Shown: positions 18,071 to 27,436 of the stretch, piece by piece
Numbering within the stretch: position 1 is the first letter of the stretch
How the letters are laid out: every line of letters starts with the position of its first letter
NCBI GenBank assembly: GCA_015064795.1
Contig: SVRO01000003.1
Coordinates: 1 to 38,482 of the forward strand
Length of the DNA stretch: 38,482 nt
Origin: Oscillospiraceae bacterium
Lineage (GTDB): Bacteria > Bacillota > Clostridia > Oscillospirales > CAG-272
Direction: 5' to 3'
The notes under the pieces: generated by a model
The model's input: the letters and a program-made list of their open reading frames with translations, nothing else
Told to the model about the DNA's origin: nothing
The model's database searches: none
Position numbers and translations under genes: made by a program

Positions 18071-19843
18071 TCATTGGATATTTTCTGCTTTTTTTACTTT
18101 GAGTATAGGAGCAAAAGCCTTTCGAAGCTTCAGCTCCACATAATCCTCACCAAATCGGTTGATAACACCCGAGACCAAGGGAATCGGCGCTTCGGAGACC
18201 TGTTTAAGAAGGTCAGTCGCCGTTTCGATAACGAATTCTTCCCCCGGTAACTCAGCATGAAAGATGCGAACATCACCGCATACTCCAAAAACAAATTTTA
18301 AAATTCTTGAGCACGGAGTTTCCAGAAAATCAAGCCGAACGATAAGAACCAATCGATCCTCTTCGTCGTATTTAAATTTGGCCGAGGATGCAACCAAAAA
18401 ATCCAATGTTCCAAAAAGACAATGCGTTTGAATCGGCGTTTCAAAGCCAAGAGGTATCTCCCTTTCCACGTTTGTCTCACGGTAAACGAGATAGGGGATT
18501 CCCTCTTTTTTTAAGAAAGAGATCGATTCAAAGCCTTTGGTATATTGGTTGTGAACACCTTGCAGAACAAGCGGCATAAGACCTACTGCGTTTTTATCTC
18601 CCTTTTCAAAAGCATAATCTCCAACGATATCCTCAAAGAGATCCTTTCCTTTTCCCACAAGCCAAGTGAAAACCCGCTCACGCCATGTTTTTTTGACGGG
18701 ATAGTAAAGGGACAGGGATTTTATTTTTGCTTGTAGGCACTTTTTTGCTTTAACGTTTTTGGGCAATACGGATTCAAAATCACGGTCAAACGCTTTTATC
18801 GCATAATGAAAATACGAGCCTGTATGGAAGAATTCACCGTTTCCCGCATGAGAGAGTAGCACGATGCCGCTTCGGCGGAAGCAAAGAACGTTCTGCCCAA
18901 GCATTCCGTTGAACAAGAAGACATCCGCGTGCTTCCCTACCCAAAACTGATAGCCGTAATCAAAATCTTGGCTTTCCTTAGTAACCTCTACGTGCTTGGC
19001 AGTGGCAATCTGCACATACTCGGAAGAAAGGATGCGCTTTCCCTCGTAAATGCCGCCTGCAAGAACCGTATGTGCGATCTTTACAAGATCCTTCGGTAAC
19101 AGGTAAAGTCCCCATCCACCTTTTTCAATATTTTGTGGCGACTTTTCCCAATAATAATTGGTAATGCCAAGCGGCGCAAAAAGACGCTCATCCAAAAAGG
19201 CTGTCAGGCTTTTTCCCGTTTTTTTCACGATGATTGCTGCAAGGAGATAGGTGTTTAAGCTATTATAACGAAAGGTTTTTCCAAGCTCACCCTTGGTTGC
19301 CGAGTTCAAAAATTCCTTCAGCCACTCGGTCGTGGTCATCGAATCCAACTCTGCAAATTGCAATGTGGATCGCATGGTAAGAACATCGTTTACGCGCAGA
19401 TCCTTGAGCTTGAGCTTGGCGATCGCCCCAAATTCCTTGGGAAATATATCCAAAATTTTTTCATCGGTGGAAAGAAGGCCGTCGTCAATCAGCATGCCGA
19501 TTGCAAGAGAAACAATGCTTTTACAAGCGGAAAACGTATGCTTCCAAATCCCCGTATCCTGTGCTCCAAAGCTTGCTTCACATAGCAGTTTCCCGTTTCT
19601 CGCGATCAAAATGCTGTGCATATTCAAAGACGGATCCTTGTGCAGTCGTTCCAGAAAATCGCAGATCAAATCCGAAGGAATCCCCGCCTCCTCAGGTAAA
19701 CAACAAGAAAGCGGCGTGCCAGAGTTCTCCACCGAAAAGGCAGGCTTAAAGGAGACCGCCTCCAAGATGGGCTCTGTCGCATTTTTGCTATCCAAAATTC
19801 TCGACAAAAGCTGTGCTGACGGTGGCAAAAGAAAAGAATTCAT
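18071..19843 (-). CDS. Serine hydrolase, class C beta-lactamase-like, with C-terminal extension
   Basis: SACK (SxxK) in HTFSACKSIVSLAIGMLIDDG; FRYNSLNTYLLAAII; LLSHAGNG. Confidence 0.85.
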   Translation of the reverse strand: MNSFLLPPSAQLLSRILDSKNATEPILEAVSFKPAFSVENSGTPLSCCLPEEAGIPSDLICDFLERLHKDPSLNMHSILIARNGKLLCEASFGAQDTGIWKHTFSACKSIVSLAIGMLIDDGLLSTDEKILDIFPKEFGAIAKLKLKDLRVNDVLTMRSTLQFAELDSMTTTEWLKEFLNSATKGELGKTFRYNSLNTYLLAAIIVKKTGKSLTAFLDERLFAPLGITNYYWEKSPQNIEKGGWGLYLLPKDLVKIAHTVLAGGIYEGKRILSSEYVQIATAKHVEVTKESQDFDYGYQFWVGKHADVFLFNGMLGQNVLCFRRSGIVLLSHAGNGEFFHTGSYFHYAIKAFDRDFESVLPKNVKAKKCLQAKIKSLSLYYPVKKTWRERVFTWLVGKGKDLFEDIVGDYAFEKGDKNAVGLMPLVLQGVHNQYTKGFESISFLKKEGIPYLVYRETNVEREIPLGFETPIQTHCLFGTLDFLVASSAKFKYDEEDRLVLIVRLDFLETPCSRILKFVFGVCGDVRIFHAELPGEEFVIETATDLLKQVSEAPIPLVSGVINRFGEDYVELKLRKAFAPILKVKKAENIQ

Positions 19844-19858
19844 AAATCCTCCTTTCTT

Positions 19859-20776
19859 TTATCGGAGTTCGTTCAAATTATAAGGTGTCGTTTGATAAAC
19901 GAAATAATTCAGCCAGTTGGAGAACAGAAGGTTTGCGTGTGCACGCCAAGTGACGAGGGGAGCCCTCGTGTCATCGTCATTCGGGAAATAGTTAAGCGGC
20001 ACGCCAATAGAAAGTCCCAAATTTTTATCACGCACATATTCTCGGTTCAAGGTTTCGGCATCGTACTCCGAGTGTCCCGTAATAAAGATCTGTCTGCCGT
20101 TTTCGGTAGAAATAGCGTAAAGTCCCGCCTCCTCGGAAGCGGCAAGCACCTTAAGCGCGGAGCAAGCCTTTACGTCTTCGGGGCGAATCGTCGTGTGTCT
20201 GGAGTGCGGAACCATAAAAACGTCGTCGAATCCACGGAACAGAATCGAGCTTTTTCGCACGACCTTGTGCGGAAATACACCAAACATTTTCTTTTCAAGC
20301 GGGTATTTTTGAATGCCGAAATGGTAATAAAGTCCCGCCTGTGCGCCCCAACAAATATGAAGCGTGCTATGAACGTGGCGCTTCGACCACTCCATGATTT
20401 CGCAAAGCTCCTTCCAATATTCCACCTCCTCAAACTCCAGCTTCTCTACGGGTGCCCCCGTAACGATCATGCCGTCAAAGGACTGATCCTTTACGTCGTC
20501 AAAGGTTTTGTAAAAGGTGCGAAGATGCTCCTTAGAAATATTTTTGGATTCATAGCTCTTAGTATGAAGCAATTCCACCTCAACCTGAAGAGCCGTATTT
20601 CCCAGCAAACGCATAAGCTGTGTCTCGGTGTCGATTTTGGTCGGCATCAAATTCACGATGGCAATGCGGAGAGGACGAATATCCTGAGAGACTGCTCGCG
20701 CCTCGTCCATAATGAAAATATTTTCATCGGTCAAGGTTTTATACGCGGGCAACTCGTTTGGTATCTTAATGGGCAT
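19859..20776 (-). CDS. metA: Homoserine O-acyltransferase MetA (predicted acetyl-CoA specific)
   Basis: [23 protein letters not shown]...; [49 protein letters not shown]. Confidence 0.94.
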   Translation of the reverse strand: MPIKIPNELPAYKTLTDENIFIMDEARAVSQDIRPLRIAIVNLMPTKIDTETQLMRLLGNTALQVEVELLHTKSYESKNISKEHLRTFYKTFDDVKDQSFDGMIVTGAPVEKLEFEEVEYWKELCEIMEWSKRHVHSTLHICWGAQAGLYYHFGIQKYPLEKKMFGVFPHKVVRKSSILFRGFDDVFMVPHSRHTTIRPEDVKACSALKVLAASEEAGLYAISTENGRQIFITGHSEYDAETLNREYVRDKNLGLSIGVPLNYFPNDDDTRAPLVTWRAHANLLFSNWLNYFVYQTTPYNLNELR

Positions 20777-20787
20777 AGTACAACTCC

Positions 20788-22071
20788 TTAATCAATCTGG
20801 TCAAGTGCCTGTTTAATGTCGTCGATCAGATCCTGCGCATTCTCAATGCCGCAGGAAAGCCGAACGAGGTCGGGCGAAACGCCTGCCGCCAAAAGCTCGT
20901 CATCGGTCATCTGGCGGTGCGTAGCACTTGCAGGATGCAAGCAGCAGGAGCGCGCGTCGGCAACGTGCGTTTCGATAGCAATCACGCGAAGCTTCTTCAT
21001 AAAGCTCTCTGCTGCCTTACGTCCACCCTTTACACCGAAGCTTACGACACCGCAAGAACCGTTCGGCAGATATTTTTCGGCAAGAGCGTGATATTTATCG
21101 TTTTTAAGGCCGCAATATCTGACCCAAGAGATTTTGTCACTGCTCTCAAGGAATTCGGCAACCGCCTGCGCGTTTTCGCAATGACGCTTCATACGAACGT
21201 GAAGGCTTTCGAGGCCAAGATTCAAAAGATATGCGTTGAAAGGAGCTTGGATCGAGCCGAAGTCACGCATAAGCTGTGCCGTTGCCTTGGTAATAAACGC
21301 GCCCTCAAGACCGAATCTTTCGGCGTAAACGACGCCGTGATAGCTGTCATCGGGTGTGCAAAGACCTGCAAATTTTTCAGGATACTTCGTCCAATCAAAT
21401 TTTCCCGAGTCCACGATACATCCACCGACGGCCGATCCGTGACCGTCCATGTACTTGGTGGTGGAATGCGTTACAATATCCGCGCCCCACTCAAACGGGC
21501 GGCAATTCACAGGCGTTGCAAAGGTGTTGTCAATGATCAGCGGAACGCCGTGCTTGTGTGCGGCATTCGCAAAGCGCTCAATATCTAAAACGCAGAGTGC
21601 GGGATTGGCAATGGTCTCACCAAACACCGCCTTGGTATTCGGCCTAAAGGCTGCCTCCAGCTCCTCGTCTGTGCAGTCGGGCGACACAAAGGTGAATTCA
21701 ATCCCCATCTTGCGCATGGTTACGGCAAACAGGTTGAAGGTACCGCCGTAAATCGACGAGCTGGACACAATATGGTCGCCACAGGTGGCGATATTGAAGA
21801 TGGCGTAGAAGTTCGCCGCCTGTCCAGACGAGGTCAGCATAGCAGCACATCCGCCCTCAAGCTCTGCAATTTTGGCGGCCACGAGATCGTTGGTCGGATT
21901 CTGAAGGCGAGAGTAGAAATAACCCGATGCCTCCAGATCAAACAGCTTTCCCATATCCTCGCTCGTATCGTATTTAAAGGTCGTGCTCTGCACGATCGGA
22001 ATCTGGCGAGGTTCGCCGTTTCCGGGGGTGTAGCCCCCCTGTACGCAAATAGTTTCCAATCTTTTTTTCAT
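20788..22071 (-). CDS. metY: O-acetylhomoserine aminocarboxypropyltransferase/sulfhydrylase (PLP)
   Basis: [54 protein letters not shown]-lysine motif; start placed at MKKRLE. Confidence 0.92.
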   Translation of the reverse strand: MKKRLETICVQGGYTPGNGEPRQIPIVQSTTFKYDTSEDMGKLFDLEASGYFYSRLQNPTNDLVAAKIAELEGGCAAMLTSSGQAANFYAIFNIATCGDHIVSSSSIYGGTFNLFAVTMRKMGIEFTFVSPDCTDEELEAAFRPNTKAVFGETIANPALCVLDIERFANAAHKHGVPLIIDNTFATPVNCRPFEWGADIVTHSTTKYMDGHGSAVGGCIVDSGKFDWTKYPEKFAGLCTPDDSYHGVVYAERFGLEGAFITKATAQLMRDFGSIQAPFNAYLLNLGLESLHVRMKRHCENAQAVAEFLESSDKISWVRYCGLKNDKYHALAEKYLPNGSCGVVSFGVKGGRKAAESFMKKLRVIAIETHVADARSCCLHPASATHRQMTDDELLAAGVSPDLVRLSCGIENAQDLIDDIKQALDQID

Positions 22072-22096
22072 GATATATCGTTTCCTTTCTGTTGAA

Positions 22097-22843
22097 TTAT
22101 CGGAATGTTGTAACGCCGTCCGCAAGGAAAGCGTTCGTTCTCATTATGGTTACCCAAAACGTCTCTTCGTCGGTTTGGTCAATTTCACACTCCTTACAAA
22201 GCATATCCAAAAGGAGCGTGGGATTTAAATAATTGTCACTGCTTACGTTCAAAACGGCATTTACCTTGACCGTACCCGAAAGCTCATCGTAACAGGCGTC
22301 AAAGGAATGGATCTGCGGGATCATGTCAAATTCCTTTTCGCCCGATTTGGTGGTTTTGGTGGCCATCCATGAGGGCCTTGCCGCAAGCGCGTTCATCGTT
22401 TTCGCGACTTTCTCGGAAAGTCCTGCGTAAGAAATCTCCATTTCATAACCTGACCAAACGTAATCCGAAAATTTGGTTTCGGGAATATAAACATCGAGAA
22501 TACGCATCTCCTCTGTCACCTCACGGTTAAGAAGCGTTTTGATTTCCTCGCATGAGATCTCTCGCTCAATGCGGATGTCCAGCATCTCGCATTCGCTCTG
22601 TGTACCGATGGAAAGCGGCGTGGAAAAGACCAGCTTAATATGCGGGTTAAATCCTTTGGTATACCAAACGGGGATTCCCGCACGCGAAAGAATGCGATGC
22701 ATCGTTCGCTGAAGATCCAAATGGGAAATATACTGCAGATCTCCCACCTTGCGAAAACGAATACGCACGTTGATCGGCTCGTCAAGAAGTGGACGGTCTT
22801 TTTTGGTATAACAGGCTTTCAGCTCTTTGCTTTCGGACAACAC
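22097..22843 (-). CDS. TIGR03936 / DUF2344 family radical-SAM-associated protein
   Basis: NVRIRFRKVGDLQYISHLDLQRTMHRILSRAGIPVWYTKGFNPHIKLVFSTPLSIGTQSECEMLDI. Confidence 0.9.
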   Translation of the reverse strand: MLSESKELKACYTKKDRPLLDEPINVRIRFRKVGDLQYISHLDLQRTMHRILSRAGIPVWYTKGFNPHIKLVFSTPLSIGTQSECEMLDIRIEREISCEEIKTLLNREVTEEMRILDVYIPETKFSDYVWSGYEMEISYAGLSEKVAKTMNALAARPSWMATKTTKSGEKEFDMIPQIHSFDACYDELSGTVKVNAVLNVSSDNYLNPTLLLDMLCKECEIDQTDEETFWVTIMRTNAFLADGVTTFR

Positions 22844-24687
22844 GACCTCTCACCTCCCAGCTTATTAGCACCACAACCGCTGCACTGCTCGCGGCAATTC
22901 GGTGTGGTTCGTTCTTCATATGCCTTTTCGCTTTCGCGCAAAAAGAAGCTCTTTTCTACCCCGCAATCAATGATATCCCAAGGAAGCACCTCGTCCTTAC
23001 CAAATGTGCGGTTGGCGTAAAAGGCAGGATCAATGCCTGCTTTTTCAAAAACAGACAGCCATTTGTCATAATCGAAATATTCGTCCCATGCGTCAAAAAC
23101 AAAACCTTCGTCGGCCGCGATCGCAAGTGCCTTGGCAAGCTTACGGTCGCCTCTGGCAAGGACCGCCTCCACGCGCGACGTGCCGGGATCGTGGAAGAGA
23201 TAGCGAATTTTACGGTCATTGATCCTATCTCCGATCAATTCCTGCTTCCTTACAAATTCTTCTGCGCTATCCTGCGCCTCCCACTGAAAAGGCGTGAAGG
23301 GCTTCGGAACGAAGCAGGCTACGCTGATGGTCACCTGCGGTGCGCGCGCCTTGTTGCGCTTTGGATTTTTATAAAACTCGTCAAGCACCTTCTTGGCCAG
23401 TGCTACGATTCCTTCAAGATCCTCGTCGGTTTCGGTAGGCAGACCCATCATGAAATACAGCTTGACCTGCGTTTTTCCCGACTCAAACGCCACGTTTACC
23501 GCACGCAGCAAATCCTCCTCAAAGACGTTTTTGTTGATCACGTCACGAAGCCGTTGCGTACCCGCCTCGGGCGCGAAGGTCAGCGACGCACTTCGCACGG
23601 ACGCCACCTTGTCCATCAGCTCCTTGGTAAAGCTATCCACACGAAGCGACGGCAAGGAAAGGCTGACCATATGTTCATCCGTCCAGGAAAGAAGTGTGTC
23701 GGTAAGCTCGGGGAGTCTGGAGTAGTCACTGATCGAAAGCGAGGAAAGCGAGATTTCGTCATAACCCGTAGACTCAAACAAGCATTTGGCCTGACGGTTT
23801 AAGACCTCGGGGCTTTTTTCTCTTACCGGGCGGTATACCATACCCGCCTGGCAGAATCGGCACCCGCGGATACAGCCTCGGTAAACCTCAAGCATAATGC
23901 GGTCGTGTACCGTTTCAATGTAAGGCATAACTACCTTTTCCGGGAAATACGACGCATCCAAATCTTTCATGATACGCTTGGTGATTTTGGCGGGAATGTC
24001 GTCATAAACGGGGCGGTATTCCTTCACTGTGCCGTCCTCGTTGTAGGATACATCATAAAAGGACGGAACGTAAAGTCCACCGATCGTACGCGCCGCCTCA
24101 TGAAGAAATTCGCGCTTGGAATAGTGTCCGCTTTCCTTCATTTTAATGTAGAGCTTGGTGAACTCCACGAGCATATCCTCGCCCTCTCCGATCGAGAAGC
24201 AGTCGAAGAAATCGGCCACGGGCTCGGCGTTATACGCACACGGGCCGCCACCGATAATGATCGGGAGCTCGTCATCTCGATCCTTGGCGTAAAGCGGAAT
24301 GTTGGCAAGCTTGAGCATAGCCAGCACATTGGTGTAGGACATTTCATACTGAAGTGTAAAACCGATGATGTCAAAATCGGTAAGCTTGTCCTTGCTCTCG
24401 TGTGCGGTCAGCGGAAGTCCGTGCTTCTGCATTTTTTCCATCATATCAGTCCAGGGCATGTAAGCACGCTCACACCAAATGTCCTCTTCCTTATTCAGCG
24501 CGCCGTACAAAATACGAACGCCGAGGTTGGACATTCCGATCTCATACGAGTCGGGAAAGCAAAAGGCCCATCTTGCCTTGATCTTGCTTTTATCCTTTAG
24601 GATCTGATTATATTCTCCGCCCGAATAGCGACCGGGCTTGGAGACTGATTTTAAAATTGTACTTCTGTTTTTCATGTTATTACTCAT
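22819..24687 (-). CDS. TIGR03960 family B12-binding-domain/radical SAM protein
   Basis: KPGRYSGGEYNQILKDKSKIKARWAFCFPDSYEIGMSNLGVRILY; YRGCIRGCRFCQAGMVYRPVREKSP (CxxxCxxC); start overlaps the upstream stop as ATGA. Confidence 0.93.
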   Translation of the reverse strand: MSNNMKNRSTILKSVSKPGRYSGGEYNQILKDKSKIKARWAFCFPDSYEIGMSNLGVRILYGALNKEEDIWCERAYMPWTDMMEKMQKHGLPLTAHESKDKLTDFDIIGFTLQYEMSYTNVLAMLKLANIPLYAKDRDDELPIIIGGGPCAYNAEPVADFFDCFSIGEGEDMLVEFTKLYIKMKESGHYSKREFLHEAARTIGGLYVPSFYDVSYNEDGTVKEYRPVYDDIPAKITKRIMKDLDASYFPEKVVMPYIETVHDRIMLEVYRGCIRGCRFCQAGMVYRPVREKSPEVLNRQAKCLFESTGYDEISLSSLSISDYSRLPELTDTLLSWTDEHMVSLSLPSLRVDSFTKELMDKVASVRSASLTFAPEAGTQRLRDVINKNVFEEDLLRAVNVAFESGKTQVKLYFMMGLPTETDEDLEGIVALAKKVLDEFYKNPKRNKARAPQVTISVACFVPKPFTPFQWEAQDSAEEFVRKQELIGDRINDRKIRYLFHDPGTSRVEAVLARGDRKLAKALAIAADEGFVFDAWDEYFDYDKWLSVFEKAGIDPAFYANRTFGKDEVLPWDIIDCGVEKSFFLRESEKAYEERTTPNCREQCSGCGANKLGGERSCCPKAKS

Positions 24688-27413
24688 TTCAGTTTGGATT
24701 TCGTGTATATCAGCGAAGGCACTAACCAAAGCACCTGATAGATCACAATATACAAGGAAGGAACATACGCATACAGTTTTCCCACCATAACGAACGCGGA
24801 TAAAATTACGCCCAGCAAGAGCGACAAAAGGCGGAAGCATCTCTGCTTGCTATAAATACGCTTGATGTTAAAGCATTGCTCCAGGATCTTGAAGATCATA
24901 TGCGAATTCTTCGAGGTGACGATTCCGCTATCCGAATGCTTTCCGATGGGAATAAGCTCGTTAGGTGTAGGACGTATGACCTTGATGGACACATTCTTAT
25001 CGTTTCGAAGTGCTGCAATCATTTTCTCGTTCACGTTGGGATCCAGGGTTCGAATACCAACGCGAACACCGTTTCTCAACATCTCTGCGGCAAATTTTTC
25101 AAAACGCTGGGTAACCGTATACTGCACGTAAAGCTTCGCACAAAGCTCACCACCAATTGCCAAATACAGAATACAGATCTGTCCGCTTTCGATTTTTTTC
25201 TCGTCGTCAGTGTTACGCTTTGGGAAATATCCATGACTTCGCATAAAAGCAAGATTGCCGATGTAAACCGTTTGATCCTCAACAGTTGCTTTCACGCCAC
25301 CAACCGAAATATCGGTGATGCGTACGTTTTCTTTTTTCTCAATCTCCTTGGCCGAATTATCAAAAACGTTGCAAAGCGGTGCGCCGATAACGGTAAAGAC
25401 CGAAAGTGCATAAGAAAGCAACGAATAAAAGTCCATATCGTTATAAGAACGAACGCCAACCACGCGCGCACCGTGTTTTCCAAACATTTCCGAGTCCTCA
25501 AGGTAGATCGTATCGGTGTCGTTGTACTCCTCAGATACGGCGTCGCCGATCACCGCACTGTCAAGCTTGGAAAGTCCCTTCGTCAAGTGGAAGAAAGGAT
25601 ATATGTTGGCAATCAGAAATTGCATCGGCACGCAAATAAACATGGAAAAGGCAAACGACGCAAAGAAGGTGGAAATATCGTCGGTCAAAAACAAGGAAAA
25701 CAAGGAAACCACAAGAGCACCGAGAGTCGAAAAAGCAAGCTCATGGAAATATTCCGAAAGCTGAAGGGATCGGCGACCTGAGCGCGTGAAGAAGTTGCCC
25801 ACGAAAGTAACCTTCTCCACGAAGAATTCCTGCCCAAACGAAAAAACGTTGGATTCGTTTTGTGCCTTTTCTTCCAATCGTTCAAGTGAAAGCTTTGGTT
25901 TGCGATCCGAAACGACATCAAAGGCCAACCTTTCGCGCGTAAGACGCATACCATCGTCCGCAATACCAAACAAGAGGAAGATCGCCATTGCAAAATTGTA
26001 AACAGACATTCCGCTCTCTCGGAAAAAGAGCAAAACAATAAGATTATACGTAAAATTCAGCACAGAAAGACAAGCAATTGGTCCAAAAGGATCCCCCTGT
26101 AATACCATACACGAACGAAGTCCAATTCCTATCCTTTTGCGCGAAATAGCAATGAGCAATGCAGATAAGAGCAGTGCCGTAAAGTAATAAACCGACGGCT
26201 GATTCAGCCAATTTGAAAGATATGGCAGTCTTATGGCCGTCATGGGTAGATTTTCAAGGAACAGGATCAAAATACTCAAAAAAAATGTAGCGATCAAACG
26301 GTCACGAATCCTTCGGTTCTCGGAGGCATATCGCTTTTTTATAGAATCGATCTGTTTTGCATTGCGAAACTCCTCGCCGTCGTATCCGTACGTACGCTCA
26401 CCGGTGAATTCCTCAAAGAATGGGTCGTAAAATCCGTTTCTGGCAGAGCGAACGCGTGCATACCCCACCGAGCTTTCAAGCGCTTCCTTGCTACCGAGGG
26501 CTAACGCGAGATTGATATCAATATCATCAAAGTCCGGTGCGTCGATCGGCTCTTCTTCACGCAGTTTGTTTTCGGTTTTCGTTTTGCCCAAGCCAAAAAA
26601 ACGATTTGCCTCGTCATCCTCTAAATACAGGTCTTTATATTCGTCAAGAGGCTCGTAGCAAATTTTTTCCTCGCGTGCATCCAAAAGAATCAGCATGTCC
26701 TCTGCTTTCGTTTTCTCCTGTGAAAAAGAAACGCTCTCGTCCTTTGGTACATTCGCTTCGCAAGAAACAGCATTATCCAAAAGAATGTCCGCGTTGTCGG
26801 CAAGAGATTCCTTGTCCAATAGCCCAATGTCTTCTAACAACAGTGGCTCGCATTCGTCCGCAGCAAGATTTTCTTCGGGCTCAATTGCTTCTGACAGCTT
26901 GTCTACAGGGTCTTGGACAACCGGCTCGTTATCCGCATCACTTAGCATTTCCGAATTGTCGGTATCCACTTCCGAATGAAGCTTCTCCACCTTTTTTGGT
27001 AAGTTCCAAATCTCATCTGCGGAAACCGAATCGGAAACAAGGCTTTCCACGCGCTCGCGAAGCTTTTCTTCAAGCTCGGGATCTTCAACCTCCGCTTCGG
27101 GCTCATCTACAGCCAAAGCCTCCTCGACATCAAGAAAAATAACCGTTTCATCTTCCGCGACAACGGGCGTTCCCGCGGTATCCTCACCCGTTTCTACGGC
27201 AAACTCATACCCTTCGATGTTGTATTCCGAAGGTTCACAAGACTCGGCTTCCTTTTTGGGGGCACCGATATTTTTTTTCAAAAGATCAAGAAGCTCCTCG
27301 GGTGTTTCACCGCTCGGCTTCACCGAATCCACACCGGGAGCAGACTTCTTTTCCACCTTTTGCTGAAGGCGTGCAAGAAGCTCGGATATTTCGTTATTCG
27401 GCTTATTTTCCAT
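24684..27413 (-). CDS. Large membrane protein resembling a catalytically degenerate P1B-type ATPase, with acidic N-terminal extension
   Basis: About 8 hydrophobic segments arranged 4-2-2; ICVPMQFLIANIYPFFHLTKGLS..DTDTIYLEDSEMF in place of CPC...DTVVFDKTGT; N-domain-like QTVYIGNLAFMRSHG; VRVGIRTLDPN in place of TGDN. Confidence 0.7.
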   Translation of the reverse strand: MENKPNNEISELLARLQQKVEKKSAPGVDSVKPSGETPEELLDLLKKNIGAPKKEAESCEPSEYNIEGYEFAVETGEDTAGTPVVAEDETVIFLDVEEALAVDEPEAEVEDPELEEKLRERVESLVSDSVSADEIWNLPKKVEKLHSEVDTDNSEMLSDADNEPVVQDPVDKLSEAIEPEENLAADECEPLLLEDIGLLDKESLADNADILLDNAVSCEANVPKDESVSFSQEKTKAEDMLILLDAREEKICYEPLDEYKDLYLEDDEANRFFGLGKTKTENKLREEEPIDAPDFDDIDINLALALGSKEALESSVGYARVRSARNGFYDPFFEEFTGERTYGYDGEEFRNAKQIDSIKKRYASENRRIRDRLIATFFLSILILFLENLPMTAIRLPYLSNWLNQPSVYYFTALLLSALLIAISRKRIGIGLRSCMVLQGDPFGPIACLSVLNFTYNLIVLLFFRESGMSVYNFAMAIFLLFGIADDGMRLTRERLAFDVVSDRKPKLSLERLEEKAQNESNVFSFGQEFFVEKVTFVGNFFTRSGRRSLQLSEYFHELAFSTLGALVVSLFSLFLTDDISTFFASFAFSMFICVPMQFLIANIYPFFHLTKGLSKLDSAVIGDAVSEEYNDTDTIYLEDSEMFGKHGARVVGVRSYNDMDFYSLLSYALSVFTVIGAPLCNVFDNSAKEIEKKENVRITDISVGGVKATVEDQTVYIGNLAFMRSHGYFPKRNTDDEKKIESGQICILYLAIGGELCAKLYVQYTVTQRFEKFAAEMLRNGVRVGIRTLDPNVNEKMIAALRNDKNVSIKVIRPTPNELIPIGKHSDSGIVTSKNSHMIFKILEQCFNIKRIYSKQRCFRLLSLLLGVILSAFVMVGKLYAYVPSLYIVIYQVLWLVPSLIYTKSKLK

Positions 27414-27436
27414 AATCTTTCTCCGCAAAATTTCGT

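Noticed and set aside
19892-20791. 299-aa plus-strand ORF opposite metA
   Set aside because: Antisense shadow of metA; no domain signature.
22025-22040. GGGGGTGTAGCCCCC hairpin near the metY start
   Set aside because: Lies within codons of the conserved GGYTPG motif; most likely a by-product of coding sequence, not a regulatory hairpin.
22789-23802. 337-aa plus-strand ORF opposite the radical SAM gene
   Set aside because: Antisense shadow of TIGR03960; no domain signature.
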